Shown: positions 26,895 through 33,710 of the stretch, one piece after another
Position numbering within the stretch: the first letter of the stretch is position 1
Layout: each line of letters starts with the position of its first letter
Source of the DNA: Bacillus sp. FJAT-45037
Lineage (GTDB): Bacteria; Bacillota; Bacilli; Bacillales; Bacillaceae_D
Direction of reading: 5' to 3'
DNA length: 64,000 nucleotides
NCBI RefSeq assembly: GCF_002797325.1
Contig: NZ_KZ454938.1
Span: forward strand, 1,252,267 to 1,316,266
Notes under the pieces: model-generated
Database searches by the model: none
What the model was told of the DNA's origin: nothing
Seen by the model: only the letters and a program-made list of their open reading frames with translations
Made by a program: the position numbers and the translations under genes

Positions 26895-27072
26895 TGAGAT
26901 AGCCCTCCATGTAATGATGACACTACATGACAGTCCTGTACTTATTTAGTACAGTCCCAGCGTGCAAAGAATGAGCATCTTTACGCTTCGGCAACTATCC
27001 CTTTAAAGATACATCATTAGAGCTCATTCTCTTCAGTATCTCTACTCTTGATTGTTGCGCCTCTACCCTCAC
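26895..27072 (-). promoter_or_regulatory. Lysine riboswitch (L box) aptamer controlling dapA
   Basis: The minus strand carries the L-box core in order: GTAGAGGCGCAAC, CAAGAGTAG, AGTTGCCGAAGC, GCTGGGACTG, GGACTGTCATG and the closing GGAGGGCTATCTC. This matches the lysine riboswitch of B. subtilis lysC in order and spacing. The outer helix pairs GTGAG near 27072 with CTCAC near 26895. With the terminator downstream it forms a transcriptional OFF switch in lysine. Confidence 0.92.
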
Positions 27073-27159
27073 TTCAGTATGTGAAGTAAAGATTATTCAT
27101 TTTGTGAATTAAACATATCAGAACTCTACATTGATTGCAATGGGTTTGGACAAAATTAC

Positions 27160-27342
27160 TTAATTTACGTACTGTTGTGATTTTACTTGGTGTTGTTCGA
27201 TTTGTAATTGATTTAAGAGCTGATCAAGTTCCTGACTACATTGAACGGTTTGATCCGAGGTGAAACCGTATTTTTTTGCTAAATTAAACATCTGTCTACG
27301 TTTTAATTCAATTTTTATACATAACATACCCTTCAACTCCAT
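27160..27342 (-). CDS. Spo0E-like sporulation aspartyl-phosphate phosphatase
   Basis: A 55-60 residue protein whose core IELKRRQMFNLAKKYGF then QCSQELDQLLNQLQ matches the Spo0E family pattern (two helices with the SQELD motif). Such proteins remove phosphate from Spo0A-P and delay sporulation. Start ATG 27342, or ATG 27327, which has GGAG 9 bases upstream and gives the usual 55-residue size. The long in-frame extension upstream is unlikely. Confidence 0.8.
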   Translation of the reverse strand: MELKGMLCIKIELKRRQMFNLAKKYGFTSDQTVQCSQELDQLLNQLQIEQHQVKSQQYVN

Positions 27343-27400
27343 ACCTGTTCTATTGAAAAAAAGACGGACCCCATGAATTTGTGAAGGGTTCTTGGTGAGA

Positions 27401-27547
27401 GTGTCATGTCTTCTTTCACACAAAGCTTATTATACCCATGTTTTGAATGTTAAAAAGCGATTCAACGAAAGTAGTCAAATTAAGCGAGAATTAGTAACAC
27501 TTCGACAAGAACTGCAACGAACCTATGGAAATAATTTGTTTTTTTGA
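27401..27547 (+). CDS. Possible short protein with a Spo0E-like helix
   Basis: A 48-codon frame from GTG 27401 to TGA 27545. The C-terminal part KKRFNESSQIKRELVTLRQE then LQRTYGNN resembles the first helix of Spo0E-type proteins but lacks the SQELD motif. Ribosome binding sites are weak (GAAGGG 11 bases away). It may be a remnant or chance frame; it faces away from the intact Spo0E-like gene. Confidence 0.25.
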   Translation: MSCLLSHKAYYTHVLNVKKRFNESSQIKRELVTLRQELQRTYGNNLFF

Positions 27548-27637
27548 TGATTAGCCACTTATTTAACAATAATGTTTACGGACGAACTGGTGTCGAACGA
27601 ACAATAGATGCGAATAATAAAGGACAAGGGGGGAGTT

Positions 27638-28258
27638 ATGAAAAAAAGTATACTGTTTTTTATGGTTTTACTTTGTCTGTCAGGCTGTACGATTGAACAA
27701 AAGGCTACACTTGGTGCGAATGACGATCGTTATGAGGGGTATAGTGGATATGGTGTTCAAAGGGTAAGAAATTGGGAAGGCCCTTTAATGGATATGATGG
27801 TTCCAGATGCATCACCAAAAGGCATAACAGATCCTGCACATGAGCTTACGACTTCTAATGATTATGTCTCAGGTAACCGAAATTTAGGAATGAACCATGA
27901 AGGAAATGCGGGATTCGGGGCAAGGGTGTATACAAATCGACCTGGGGTGTTACGTGATAAAATATCTTATTCTGATCAACTCACACGTGACATGTCAGAC
28001 GCTTATTCAATATTAACTGAGGAAAATAAAGATGTAGATCTAAAAACGAAAATAGAGTCTTTAGATGAAGTTAAACATCTATATGTACAAGAAAATGAGC
28101 GTACAGTTGTGATCGGCTTAGAAGGCAACCATTCAAGTCATCAATCATTGAAGCAACTTGTCCATCAAATTGCTGAAAAATATTACCCGAATAAGCAAGT
28201 CATTGTGACAACAGATCGCCAATTTATCAAAAGAATGGGCCATTTAGACAAGAAATAA
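27638..28258 (+). CDS. YhcN/YlaJ-type sporulation lipoprotein
   Basis: About 206 residues. It begins MKKSILFFMVLLCLSGC, a signal peptide with lipobox LSGC (lipidated Cys about 17). The C-terminal 100 residues (LTRDMSDAYSILTEEN, VKHLYVQENERTVVIGLEG, VHQIAEKYYPNKQVIVTTD) resemble the YhcN/YlaJ domain of spore membrane lipoproteins. ATG 27638 follows AGGGGGGAG. Its last codons lie in a very strong hairpin shared with the convergent lipoprotein gene. Confidence 0.78.
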   Translation: MKKSILFFMVLLCLSGCTIEQKATLGANDDRYEGYSGYGVQRVRNWEGPLMDMMVPDASPKGITDPAHELTTSNDYVSGNRNLGMNHEGNAGFGARVYTNRPGVLRDKISYSDQLTRDMSDAYSILTEENKDVDLKTKIESLDEVKHLYVQENERTVVIGLEGNHSSHQSLKQLVHQIAEKYYPNKQVIVTTDRQFIKRMGHLDKK

Positions 28259-28289
28259 GGCATGCATCAGCATGCCTTATTTCTTGTCT
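28246..28289. terminator. 20-bp-stem hairpin between two convergent lipoprotein genes
   Basis: Perfect complementary 20-base arms at 28246-28265 and 28270-28289 with loop ATCA, rich in CATGC and TTATTTCTT. It covers the stop of the YhcN-like gene and ends six bases before the stop of the opposite gene. No long T-run, but the A/T ends suit both directions. Confidence 0.7.
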
Positions 28290-28295
28290 GTTGAA

Positions 28296-28859
28296 TTAAT
28301 AGAAGCCATGTTTTTCAGAAAGTGACATAAATTCTCTTTCCATTAACTTATGAGACATCATGGCATTTTCATAATGAACACGCGCATTTTCTGCTTGAAG
28401 TGGATGCACAGGTGTTTTCATATCAAAGAGCACTCTCTCGATAGCGTTGTATTCATGTATCAAGGTGAGGTGTCCTTCGTGGAATGCTTGAAACTCATGT
28501 GGTCTTCGGACATTTTCAAAGATCACACTTTGGTTTTTTAATGTTTCAATGGTCGAAGTAACTGTGGAGATATCAGAGCTACTTAATGTTTGTTGTTGCA
28601 TAATCGGTGCAATCGACTCGAGATGTTCAATGCTGTGCTCTAAGAAATTTCCAGCTTCTTTCGCATAGGCGATTAGCTCAGAATCTGCACGGTGTTTTAG
28701 ACGATTTTGTTCTGTATTGTTAGGGAAGCGTTGAGCACCGTAATAGCCTTCTTTTTCATTTTGAACAACGTCATCAATTAATTTTGCACTATTGTCTTGC
28801 ATACAACCTGTCAATAAAATAATTACCGCTGCTAAAAGAATTGTATATGCTTTTTTCAC
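28296..28859 (-). CDS. Hypothetical lipoprotein
   Basis: 187 residues beginning MKKAYTILLAAVIILLTGC (lipobox LTGC, Cys about 19). The mature part is helical and charged (AKEAGNFLEHSIEHLESIAP, NARVHYENAMMSHKLMEREF) with KEGYYGAQRFPN near the start. The YYG-x-QR piece resembles the YGVQR segment of the convergent YhcN-like lipoprotein, hinting at a related spore envelope role. Family not recognised. Confidence 0.65.
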   Translation of the reverse strand: MKKAYTILLAAVIILLTGCMQDNSAKLIDDVVQNEKEGYYGAQRFPNNTEQNRLKHRADSELIAYAKEAGNFLEHSIEHLESIAPIMQQQTLSSSDISTVTSTIETLKNQSVIFENVRRPHEFQAFHEGHLTLIHEYNAIERVLFDMKTPVHPLQAENARVHYENAMMSHKLMEREFMSLSEKHGFY

Positions 28860-28975
28860 ATGATCACCTCATTACAATTAGATAACGCTAGTGTTAGATG
28901 AAAAAGGAAATAATATGCATCTAGACAACCTTTCCATTCATAGAGTAGTACAAAGTGAATTGGAGGGTTCAGATG

Positions 28976-29131
28976 ATGGTAACGACAATTGTACTCCTGT
29001 TCTTTGCCTTATTTTTGGGTATCATGTTACTCGGAAACCATATGTCTAATTTATTCGAACAAATACTAGAAAAAGAAGCTGACAAAGTACTAGCAAGAAT
29101 TGATGAAGCTTTAAAAGAGGAAGTGAAATAA
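28976..29131 (+). CDS. Small single-pass membrane protein
   Basis: A 51-52 residue frame (ATG 28973 or 28976; GGAGGG at 28962-28967 favours 28976). Residues 3-21 (VTTIVLLFFALFLGIMLLG) form one membrane helix, followed by an amphipathic tail FEQILEKEADKVLARIDEAL. It has its own terminator. Function unknown. Confidence 0.6.
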   Translation: MVTTIVLLFFALFLGIMLLGNHMSNLFEQILEKEADKVLARIDEALKEEVK

Positions 29132-29137
29132 ACGAAG

Positions 29138-29169
29138 AGACAGGAGACTTTACGTTTCTGTCTTTTTTG
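29138..29169 (+). terminator. Terminator of the small membrane gene
   Basis: AGACAG (29138-29143) pairs with CTGTCT (29158-29163), followed by TTTTTG. Confidence 0.7.
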
Positions 29170-29249
29170 TCTTATCCTATTTATTTGCGAGACGAGCTTT
29201 AATTGATTACAATAAGGTTAATATGTATTAAGAACGGGAGTGTTTGAGG

Positions 29250-30107
29250 ATGAAATTGATTGCCATTGATATGGACGGTACGTTATTAAATGATCAACGT
29301 AAAGTTACTGAAGAGAATGCTAAGGCGATAAAGTTCGCTCAGCAAAAAGGAATCGAAGTCGTAATTGCCACAGGTAGAGATGATAAAGAGGCAAGAATTC
29401 CTTTAACAGAAGCAGGTCTAAGTTGTCCGGTGATTAGTGTGAACGGAGCTGAAATACAAACAGCTAATAAGAAGCTTCTACAGAAAACGTCTTTAGCGCG
29501 TACGACTGTAAAAGAAATTACTGAAATTTTAAAAGAAAATGATGTCTATTACGAAATTTATACAAATCAAGGGGCATTTACAGATGATTATGAGGCTGGA
29601 ATCCAAACGGTAATTGATGTCTTAAAATCAGCGGGTTCAACAAATACATATGAAGAAATGAGAAAGATCGCTAAAGAAAGATTTTCAAATGGGGCAGTAA
29701 CACATATTGAAGATTATGAGGTGTTATTTAGCAATCAAAATAATGATTTTTACAAAGTATTAGCTTTTTCACATAATGATTCAGATCGTGAACGTGCTAG
29801 GCGAAAATTAGACAACATGGAAGCTATAGCTGTCAGTTCATCAGCTTCAGAAAACTTAGAAATTACTCACAAGCATGCTCAAAAAGGGGTGGCTCTTAGA
29901 GAATATGCTACGCTTAAAGGCATTTTATTAGAAGATGTCATGGTGATTGGTGACAATGGCAATGATTTATCTATGTTTGAAGTAGCAGGGGTCTCTGTGG
30001 CTATGAAAAATGCTATCCCGAAAGTGAAAGAAGCAGCAGACGAAGTCACTTTAAGCAATGATGATAGTGGTGTAGCCATTGCCATCATGAAAAAAATCAA
30101 GTCATGA
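29250..30107 (+). CDS. Cof-type HAD-IIB hydrolase
   Basis: About 285 residues. HAD motif I is AIDMDGTLL (residues 5-13), motif II VIATGR (about 42-47), and motifs III/IV are in ITHKHAQKGVAL and MVIGDNGNDLSMF (C-terminal third). The IIB cap lies between. Family members dephosphorylate sugar phosphates or nucleotides such as FMN. ATG 29250 follows GGGAG. The DUF523-DUF1722 gene begins 28 bases downstream, so the two may share a transcript. Confidence 0.88.
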   Translation: MKLIAIDMDGTLLNDQRKVTEENAKAIKFAQQKGIEVVIATGRDDKEARIPLTEAGLSCPVISVNGAEIQTANKKLLQKTSLARTTVKEITEILKENDVYYEIYTNQGAFTDDYEAGIQTVIDVLKSAGSTNTYEEMRKIAKERFSNGAVTHIEDYEVLFSNQNNDFYKVLAFSHNDSDRERARRKLDNMEAIAVSSSASENLEITHKHAQKGVALREYATLKGILLEDVMVIGDNGNDLSMFEVAGVSVAMKNAIPKVKEAADEVTLSNDDSGVAIAIMKKIKS

Positions 30108-30135
30108 TCCAAATGAAAGAATTTGAGGTGTGTGT

Positions 30136-31107
30136 ATGCGTGAATTTGCCAAGCCTAGAGTCGTTGTCAGTAAATGTCTAGAGTTTGATGCATGTCGGTA
30201 CAACGGTGAAAGGATTCCAGATAAGTTAATTGCTAAGCTTGAACAGTATGTTGAGTTTATTCCGATTTGTCCTGAAGTTGAAATTGGTCTAGGAACACCT
30301 AGAGAAGTCATTAGGCTCGTTGCAACCGGCGAGCAAACAACGCTTGTCCAACCTAATACGAATCAAGATTTAACTGAAAAAATGAATGAATTTTCAGAAG
30401 AATATTTACATACTTTGACAGAGATTGATGGTTTTATATTGAAGACGAGATCACCTAGTTGTGGGCTGTTTGACGCCAAAGTATACAGTGGAATCGAGAA
30501 AGCCCCAGTCGTCCGAACTGAATCGGGGATCTTCACTGCGCGCGTGAAGGAACATTTTCCGCTTACAGCTAAAGAAGATGAAGGGCGCTTGAAAAATTTC
30601 ACTGTGCGAGAACATTTTTTAACTAGGTTGTTTACGATTGCTGAATTCCGTGTTGTAAAAAAAGAACATTCAATCTCCAAACTGATGCAATTTCAAGCAA
30701 AAAATAAATATTTATTCATGGCAGTTCATCAAGACTCGATGAGGAAATTAGGAAGAATTGTAGCTAATCACGAAAAGGAGGAAGAAAAGATTGTTTTTCA
30801 AAAGTATGAAGAAGAATTACAGACCCTTTTCTCAAGAATACCAAAGCTCACCGACCATATTAATGTTTGCCAACATGTGTTTGGCTATTTCTCCAAGCAT
30901 TTAACAAAAGCAGAGAAAGATCATTTTTTAATTGCGCTTGATCAATATAAAGAACAAAAAATTCCTTTAAGTAGTGTATTAACGATGTTACGTTCATGGA
31001 GTTACCGATTTGAAAATGACTATCTGCTAAGTCAAAATTACTTCACTCCATATCCTGAAGATCTTGTTGCAATCAGTGATTCAGGTAAAGGAAGAAGCTT
31101 AAGTTAA
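30136..31107 (+). CDS. DUF523-DUF1722 fusion protein (TudS-like Fe-S domain plus YbgA-like domain)
   Basis: About 323 residues. Residues 8-150 are DUF523, with cysteines at about 14, 20 and 45 (SKCLEFDACRYNG, PICPEVEIGLGTPRE) and RSPSCGLFDAKVY near 105. DUF523 proteins include thiouracil desulfidases (TudS) that hold a 4Fe-4S cluster through three cysteines. The C-terminal half (HSISKLMQFQAKNKYLFMAV then HQDSMRKLGRIVANH) is DUF1722, as in YbgA. ATG 30136 follows GAGG. A sulfur-removal role on modified bases is inferred from the family. Confidence 0.82.
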   Translation: MREFAKPRVVVSKCLEFDACRYNGERIPDKLIAKLEQYVEFIPICPEVEIGLGTPREVIRLVATGEQTTLVQPNTNQDLTEKMNEFSEEYLHTLTEIDGFILKTRSPSCGLFDAKVYSGIEKAPVVRTESGIFTARVKEHFPLTAKEDEGRLKNFTVREHFLTRLFTIAEFRVVKKEHSISKLMQFQAKNKYLFMAVHQDSMRKLGRIVANHEKEEEKIVFQKYEEELQTLFSRIPKLTDHINVCQHVFGYFSKHLTKAEKDHFLIALDQYKEQKIPLSSVLTMLRSWSYRFENDYLLSQNYFTPYPEDLVAISDSGKGRSLS

Positions 31108-31142
31108 ACAAACACCTAGTCGCTATTGACTAGGTGTTTGTT
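31107..31142 (+). terminator. Terminator of the DUF523-DUF1722 gene
   Basis: A 15-bp perfect stem, 31107-31121 with 31128-31142 (ACACCTAGTC / GACTAGGTGT core), 6-base loop; short T content afterwards. Confidence 0.7.
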
Positions 31143-31270
31143 GCATCTAATAACGTTTTATATCGTTGAAGAATGAAGGAACAGTAAAAAAATTCTAAAA
31201 GTAAGAAGAATCGAGTCATTACCAAAACAGAGTTAACATAGAGATGTATTAATACAACTTAAAAAAGTTG

Positions 31271-31299
31271 TTGACTATTATAATACAGTTGCATATACT
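31271..31299 (+). promoter_or_regulatory. Strong sigma-A promoter of a microprotein gene
   Basis: TTGACT (31271-31276), 17-base spacer, TATACT (31294-31299). The predicted start near 31306 gives a leader of about 40 bases before ATG 31345. Confidence 0.7.
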
Positions 31300-31344
31300 A
31301 AGGTTAAGAAAACAGAACATTTAAAAAACGAAGGGGTGTTGAGG

Positions 31345-31443
31345 ATGGAAAAGGTAAAAACAAACACGGAGCGCAAGCCAGTAGAAGTGAAGGATGAGCC
31401 GTCGATCCTTGAAATGATTAACGATTATTACAGCCGAAACTAA
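31345..31443 (+). CDS. 32-residue microprotein
   Basis: The frame reads MEKVKTNTERKPVEV, then KDEPSILEMINDYYSRN and stop. It has its own near-consensus promoter and its own 14-bp-stem terminator, with GAGG just upstream of ATG 31345 and AAGGGG further up, so it is a complete transcription unit rather than a chance frame. The EPSILEM motif recurs as EPTILEM in the microprotein at 32294. No family recognised. Confidence 0.6.
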   Translation: MEKVKTNTERKPVEVKDEPSILEMINDYYSRN

Positions 31444-31454
31444 GAAAGTGATTC

Positions 31455-31490
31455 AACAAGACCACTCAATGTGTCATGAGTGGTCTTGTT
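31455..31490 (+). terminator. Terminator of the 32-residue microprotein gene
   Basis: AACAAGACCACTCA (31455-31468) and TGAGTGGTCTTGTT (31477-31490) form a perfect 14-bp stem. Confidence 0.8.
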
Positions 31491-31577
31491 ATTGTACAGG
31501 AGTAGTTAAGTAGGACTGTAGACGCTGGATAATAAAAAAGAAATTGCATTTTCGTTTGGGTTAATTTATAATATCCC

Positions 31578-31606
31578 TTGCAAAAAAACAATAAATAGGT
31601 TATAGT
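31578..31606 (+). promoter_or_regulatory. Sigma-A promoter of the cold-shock gene leader
   Basis: TTGCAA (31578-31583), 17-base spacer, TATAGT (31601-31606). It is the best promoter between the preceding terminator and the csp start, giving a leader of about 300 bases. Confidence 0.6.
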
Positions 31607-31612
31607 AAGGGT

Positions 31613-31914
31613 ATGGTTTTGATTCTTTCAACGATAGTGCTTTCAATCAACTGGCGCGGTCATAGGAGCCGCAAGGATGAAAGAGAGGTAGGGCTTTTAT
31701 TGTTTGGAAAATTAAAGCGAGATCTTTTATACCTTTTTATATAAGTGTTTTTTCATGAGTAGCACAGGCAAGGGTTAAGTATTCACATGTTATAAGGGAT
31801 ATTCACTCGGTGTGATGTGATTGATGTTCCTTATAATATGTGAATTTTCATTTACCATAGTTTGTAAATACGATTGACATATTAAGAATTTATCTAAGAA
31901 TGGGGTTTTTAAGC
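31613..31914 (+). promoter_or_regulatory. Long structured 5' leader of the cold-shock gene
   Basis: About 300 bases without a convincing ORF. Two structures are visible: TCTTTCA near 31625 can pair with TGAAAGA near 31680 around a GCGG/CCGC hairpin, and a 19-bp hairpin joins 31781-31799 (ATTCACATGTTATAAGG...) with 31827-31845 with only two non-Watson-Crick positions. Long cold-responsive leaders are typical for csp mRNAs. Whether this is a thermosensor, a separate small RNA or both is unknown. Confidence 0.45.
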
Positions 31915-32118
31915 ATGACACAAACTGGTACAGTAAAATGGTTTAATGCAGAAAAAGGTTTCGGTTTTATCGAAGTAGAAGGCGGGAATGATGTATTCGT
32001 ACACTTCAGCGCTATCACTGGTGAAGGTTTCAAATCACTTGACGAAGGTCAAGCTGTTGAGTTCGAAATCGTAGATGGCGATCGCGGACCTCAAGCTGCT
32101 AACGTTGTAAAACGCTAA
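31915..32118 (+). CDS. Cold-shock protein (CspA/CspB family)
   Basis: 67 residues. It has the nucleic-acid-binding motifs [13 protein letters not shown] (RNP1) and DVFVHFSAI (RNP2), and a C-terminal [13 protein letters not shown]. It acts as an RNA chaperone. ATG 31915 gives the normal family N-terminus ([10 protein letters not shown]); ATG 31900 would add five residues. It is very similar to the second csp at 35615-35815 but has a different leader. Confidence 0.95.
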   Translation: MTQTGTVKWFNAEKGFGFIEVEGGNDVFVHFSAITGEGFKSLDEGQAVEFEIVDGDRGPQAANVVKR

Positions 32119-32128
32119 GTAGTATATA

Positions 32129-32164
32129 GAAGAGCTATCTCGCTTAGAGGTAGCTCTTCATTTT
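32129..32164 (+). terminator. Terminator of the cold-shock gene
   Basis: GAAGAGCTATCT (32129-32140) pairs with AGGTAGCTCTTC (32148-32159) with one wobble, followed by ATTTTG. Confidence 0.75.
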
Positions 32165-32293
32165 GCTTATATAAAGATAATTTCACATACTGTATTAGTA
32201 AATGATATAAAGATATCGACATAGCAAAAGAAGTTTACTTTATCCCGATTTGAGGAATAGGTCAATAATTAATTAAAATTGGGGGTAAAAATA

Positions 32294-32452
32294 ATGCATG
32301 AACAATACGAACCGACAATTCTTGAAATGAGAAAGAAACTTAATATGATGAAGGAAGATCGCCATCAATATAAGAGAGAAGCGTTTATTGAGGTCTACGA
32401 GGAATACGTACAAACATTAGAACAGTATATTGAAGCCTTAGTAAAAAGATAA
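32294..32452 (+). CDS. 52-residue charged helical microprotein
   Basis: The frame starts MHEQYEPTILEMRKKLNMM and continues with KREAFIEVYEEYVQTLEQY, ending EALVKR. GGGGGT lies 8 bases before ATG 32294 and an 18-bp-stem terminator follows directly, so it is likely a real gene. The EPTILEM motif resembles EPSILEM of the microprotein at 31345. It is probably a soluble helical hairpin; function unknown. Confidence 0.6.
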   Translation: MHEQYEPTILEMRKKLNMMKEDRHQYKREAFIEVYEEYVQTLEQYIEALVKR

Positions 32453-32453
32453 A

Positions 32454-32495
32454 AAGAAGCTAGACGGTGATATATTTATCGCTGTCTAGCTTCTT
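32454..32495 (+). terminator. Terminator of the 52-residue microprotein gene
   Basis: AAGAAGCTAGACGGTGAT (from 32454) pairs with ATCGCTGTCTAGCTTCTT (to 32495) with two G-T wobbles. It may also serve the minus-strand ArsR remnant. Confidence 0.75.
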
Positions 32496-32543
32496 TCATT
32501 TATCGAAACATGTTTGCTCGATCATTTGTATCATTTCTTTTAA

Positions 32544-32806
32544 TTATGTGACAGAAGGTTGCAACGTTAGGCTGTAGTACCGGCTCGTTCCTTGTTTGTC
32601 ATCTTTAACAAGACCGCCCTGGCGTAGCAACTTTAAGTGATAGAGATTGCCGGACGTGATAATAATCGGCTACAGTCTGCTATTTGATTGACTGTGAGTG
32701 GTTCGGTCTCTGATAGTAATAAAATAATATCTTGTCTAGCAGGGTCACTTAGTAATTGGAACAAAGGGATGCATTCTCTGAACAGTTCTATCGTTTTATC
32801 GCTCAT
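32544..32806 (-). pseudogene. ArsR-type transcriptional regulator with a frameshift
   Basis: From ATG 32806 the minus strand reads MSDKTIELFRECIPLFQLL, SDPARQDIILLLSETEPLTV, NQIADCSRLLSRPAIS and then stops after two codons. One base later, in another frame, YHLKLLRQGGLVKDDKQGTS and RYYSLTLQPSVT follow to a TAA at 32546-32544. Joined, they form a complete winged-helix ArsR regulator; the break is near 32640-32645, inside the recognition helix, where one base appears to be missing. The gene follows the SDR gene by 13 bases and was probably its co-transcribed regulator. A sequencing error is the alternative. Confidence 0.75.
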
Positions 32807-32819
32807 ATTAAAAGGGCGC

Positions 32820-33596
32820 CTACAATCTTGCTTGGGCCTTCTTGACGATTTTCCTTACAGTTTTACGTGGAAGGAGGCGTACGAGACTACTTAAGGCTTT
32901 ATTCTGAAGTCCAGGGATAATGATCGTCTTTTTCTTCATGAAGGAGTTAAACGCTAGACTTGAAACTTCAGATACATCCATAGCTCCTTGGTTAAATAAT
33001 TTTGATGATTCCAATTGAGCTCGCTTAACAAAACCAGTATTTGTTGGACCTGGGCATAAACATGAAACATAAACACCTGTCCCTTTGAACTCTTCATCTA
33101 ATGCTTCAGAAAAGGATAGAACATAAGCTTTTGTGGCGTAATAGACAGCCATTAACGGACCGGGCATAAAAGCAGCGATTGAGGCAACGTTTAATATTCC
33201 TCCATATCCGCGCGATATCATGTCAGGAGAGAAGCGTTTTGTTAATTCTGTTAAGGTTCGGATGTTTAAGTCGATCATAGAGAGTTCTTCGTCCAAATTT
33301 GTTTTCGTGAATTCACCGTACAAACCAAATCCAGCATTATTTACTAAAAAATCTACTTGAATGTTTAATTCGCTAATTTCTTCATGAAGTTCTTTGACGG
33401 AACCAAGCTTACTTAAATCTTTTTTAATGATTGTGACCTTTACATCATAGTCATTTTGAATAGAGGTTGAGAGTTTAGTTAATTTATCTTCTGAGCGTGC
33501 GACGATGACTAAATCATGACCGTGTGTAGCGAATTCCTTCGCTAACTCTAGACCAATGCCATCTGAAGCACCAGTGATTAAAGCTGTTGTTTTCAT
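32820..33596 (-). CDS. Short-chain dehydrogenase/reductase (SDR)
   Basis: 258 residues of a classical SDR: cofactor motif TGASDGIG (residues 8-15), NNAGFG (about 88), catalytic Ser in NVASIAAF (about 138) and YATKAYV (Tyr/Lys about 152/156). A basic C-terminal tail (RLLPRKTVRKIVKKAQ) follows. The DltE/YqjQ-like subgroup acts on unidentified keto/hydroxy substrates. ATG 33596 follows GGAGGC. It precedes the frameshifted ArsR gene on the same strand. Confidence 0.88.
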   Translation of the reverse strand: MKTTALITGASDGIGLELAKEFATHGHDLVIVARSEDKLTKLSTSIQNDYDVKVTIIKKDLSKLGSVKELHEEISELNIQVDFLVNNAGFGLYGEFTKTNLDEELSMIDLNIRTLTELTKRFSPDMISRGYGGILNVASIAAFMPGPLMAVYYATKAYVLSFSEALDEEFKGTGVYVSCLCPGPTNTGFVKRAQLESSKLFNQGAMDVSEVSSLAFNSFMKKKTIIIPGLQNKALSSLVRLLPRKTVRKIVKKAQARL

Positions 33597-33672
33597 AATT
33601 GCCTCCAATGTGTATATGTTTAAACATATAATAATAATATAGCGATCAAGATTTGTCTATTAGTTCAACCAC

Positions 33673-33707
33673 AAAAAGGAACTTGACCAGTTGGCCAAGT
33701 TCTTTTT
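33673..33707 (-). terminator. Terminator of the AbgT gene
   Basis: AAAAAGGAACTTGACC (33673-33688) pairs with GGCCAAGTTCTTTTT (33693-33707), with one bulge and a wobble. The A-run gives the U-tract on the minus strand. Confidence 0.65.
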
Positions 33708-33710
33708 AGA

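Noticed and set aside
31874-31899. TTGACA close to the csp start as its promoter
   Set aside because: No -10 hexamer lies 16-18 bases downstream, and the transcript would begin at the start codon.
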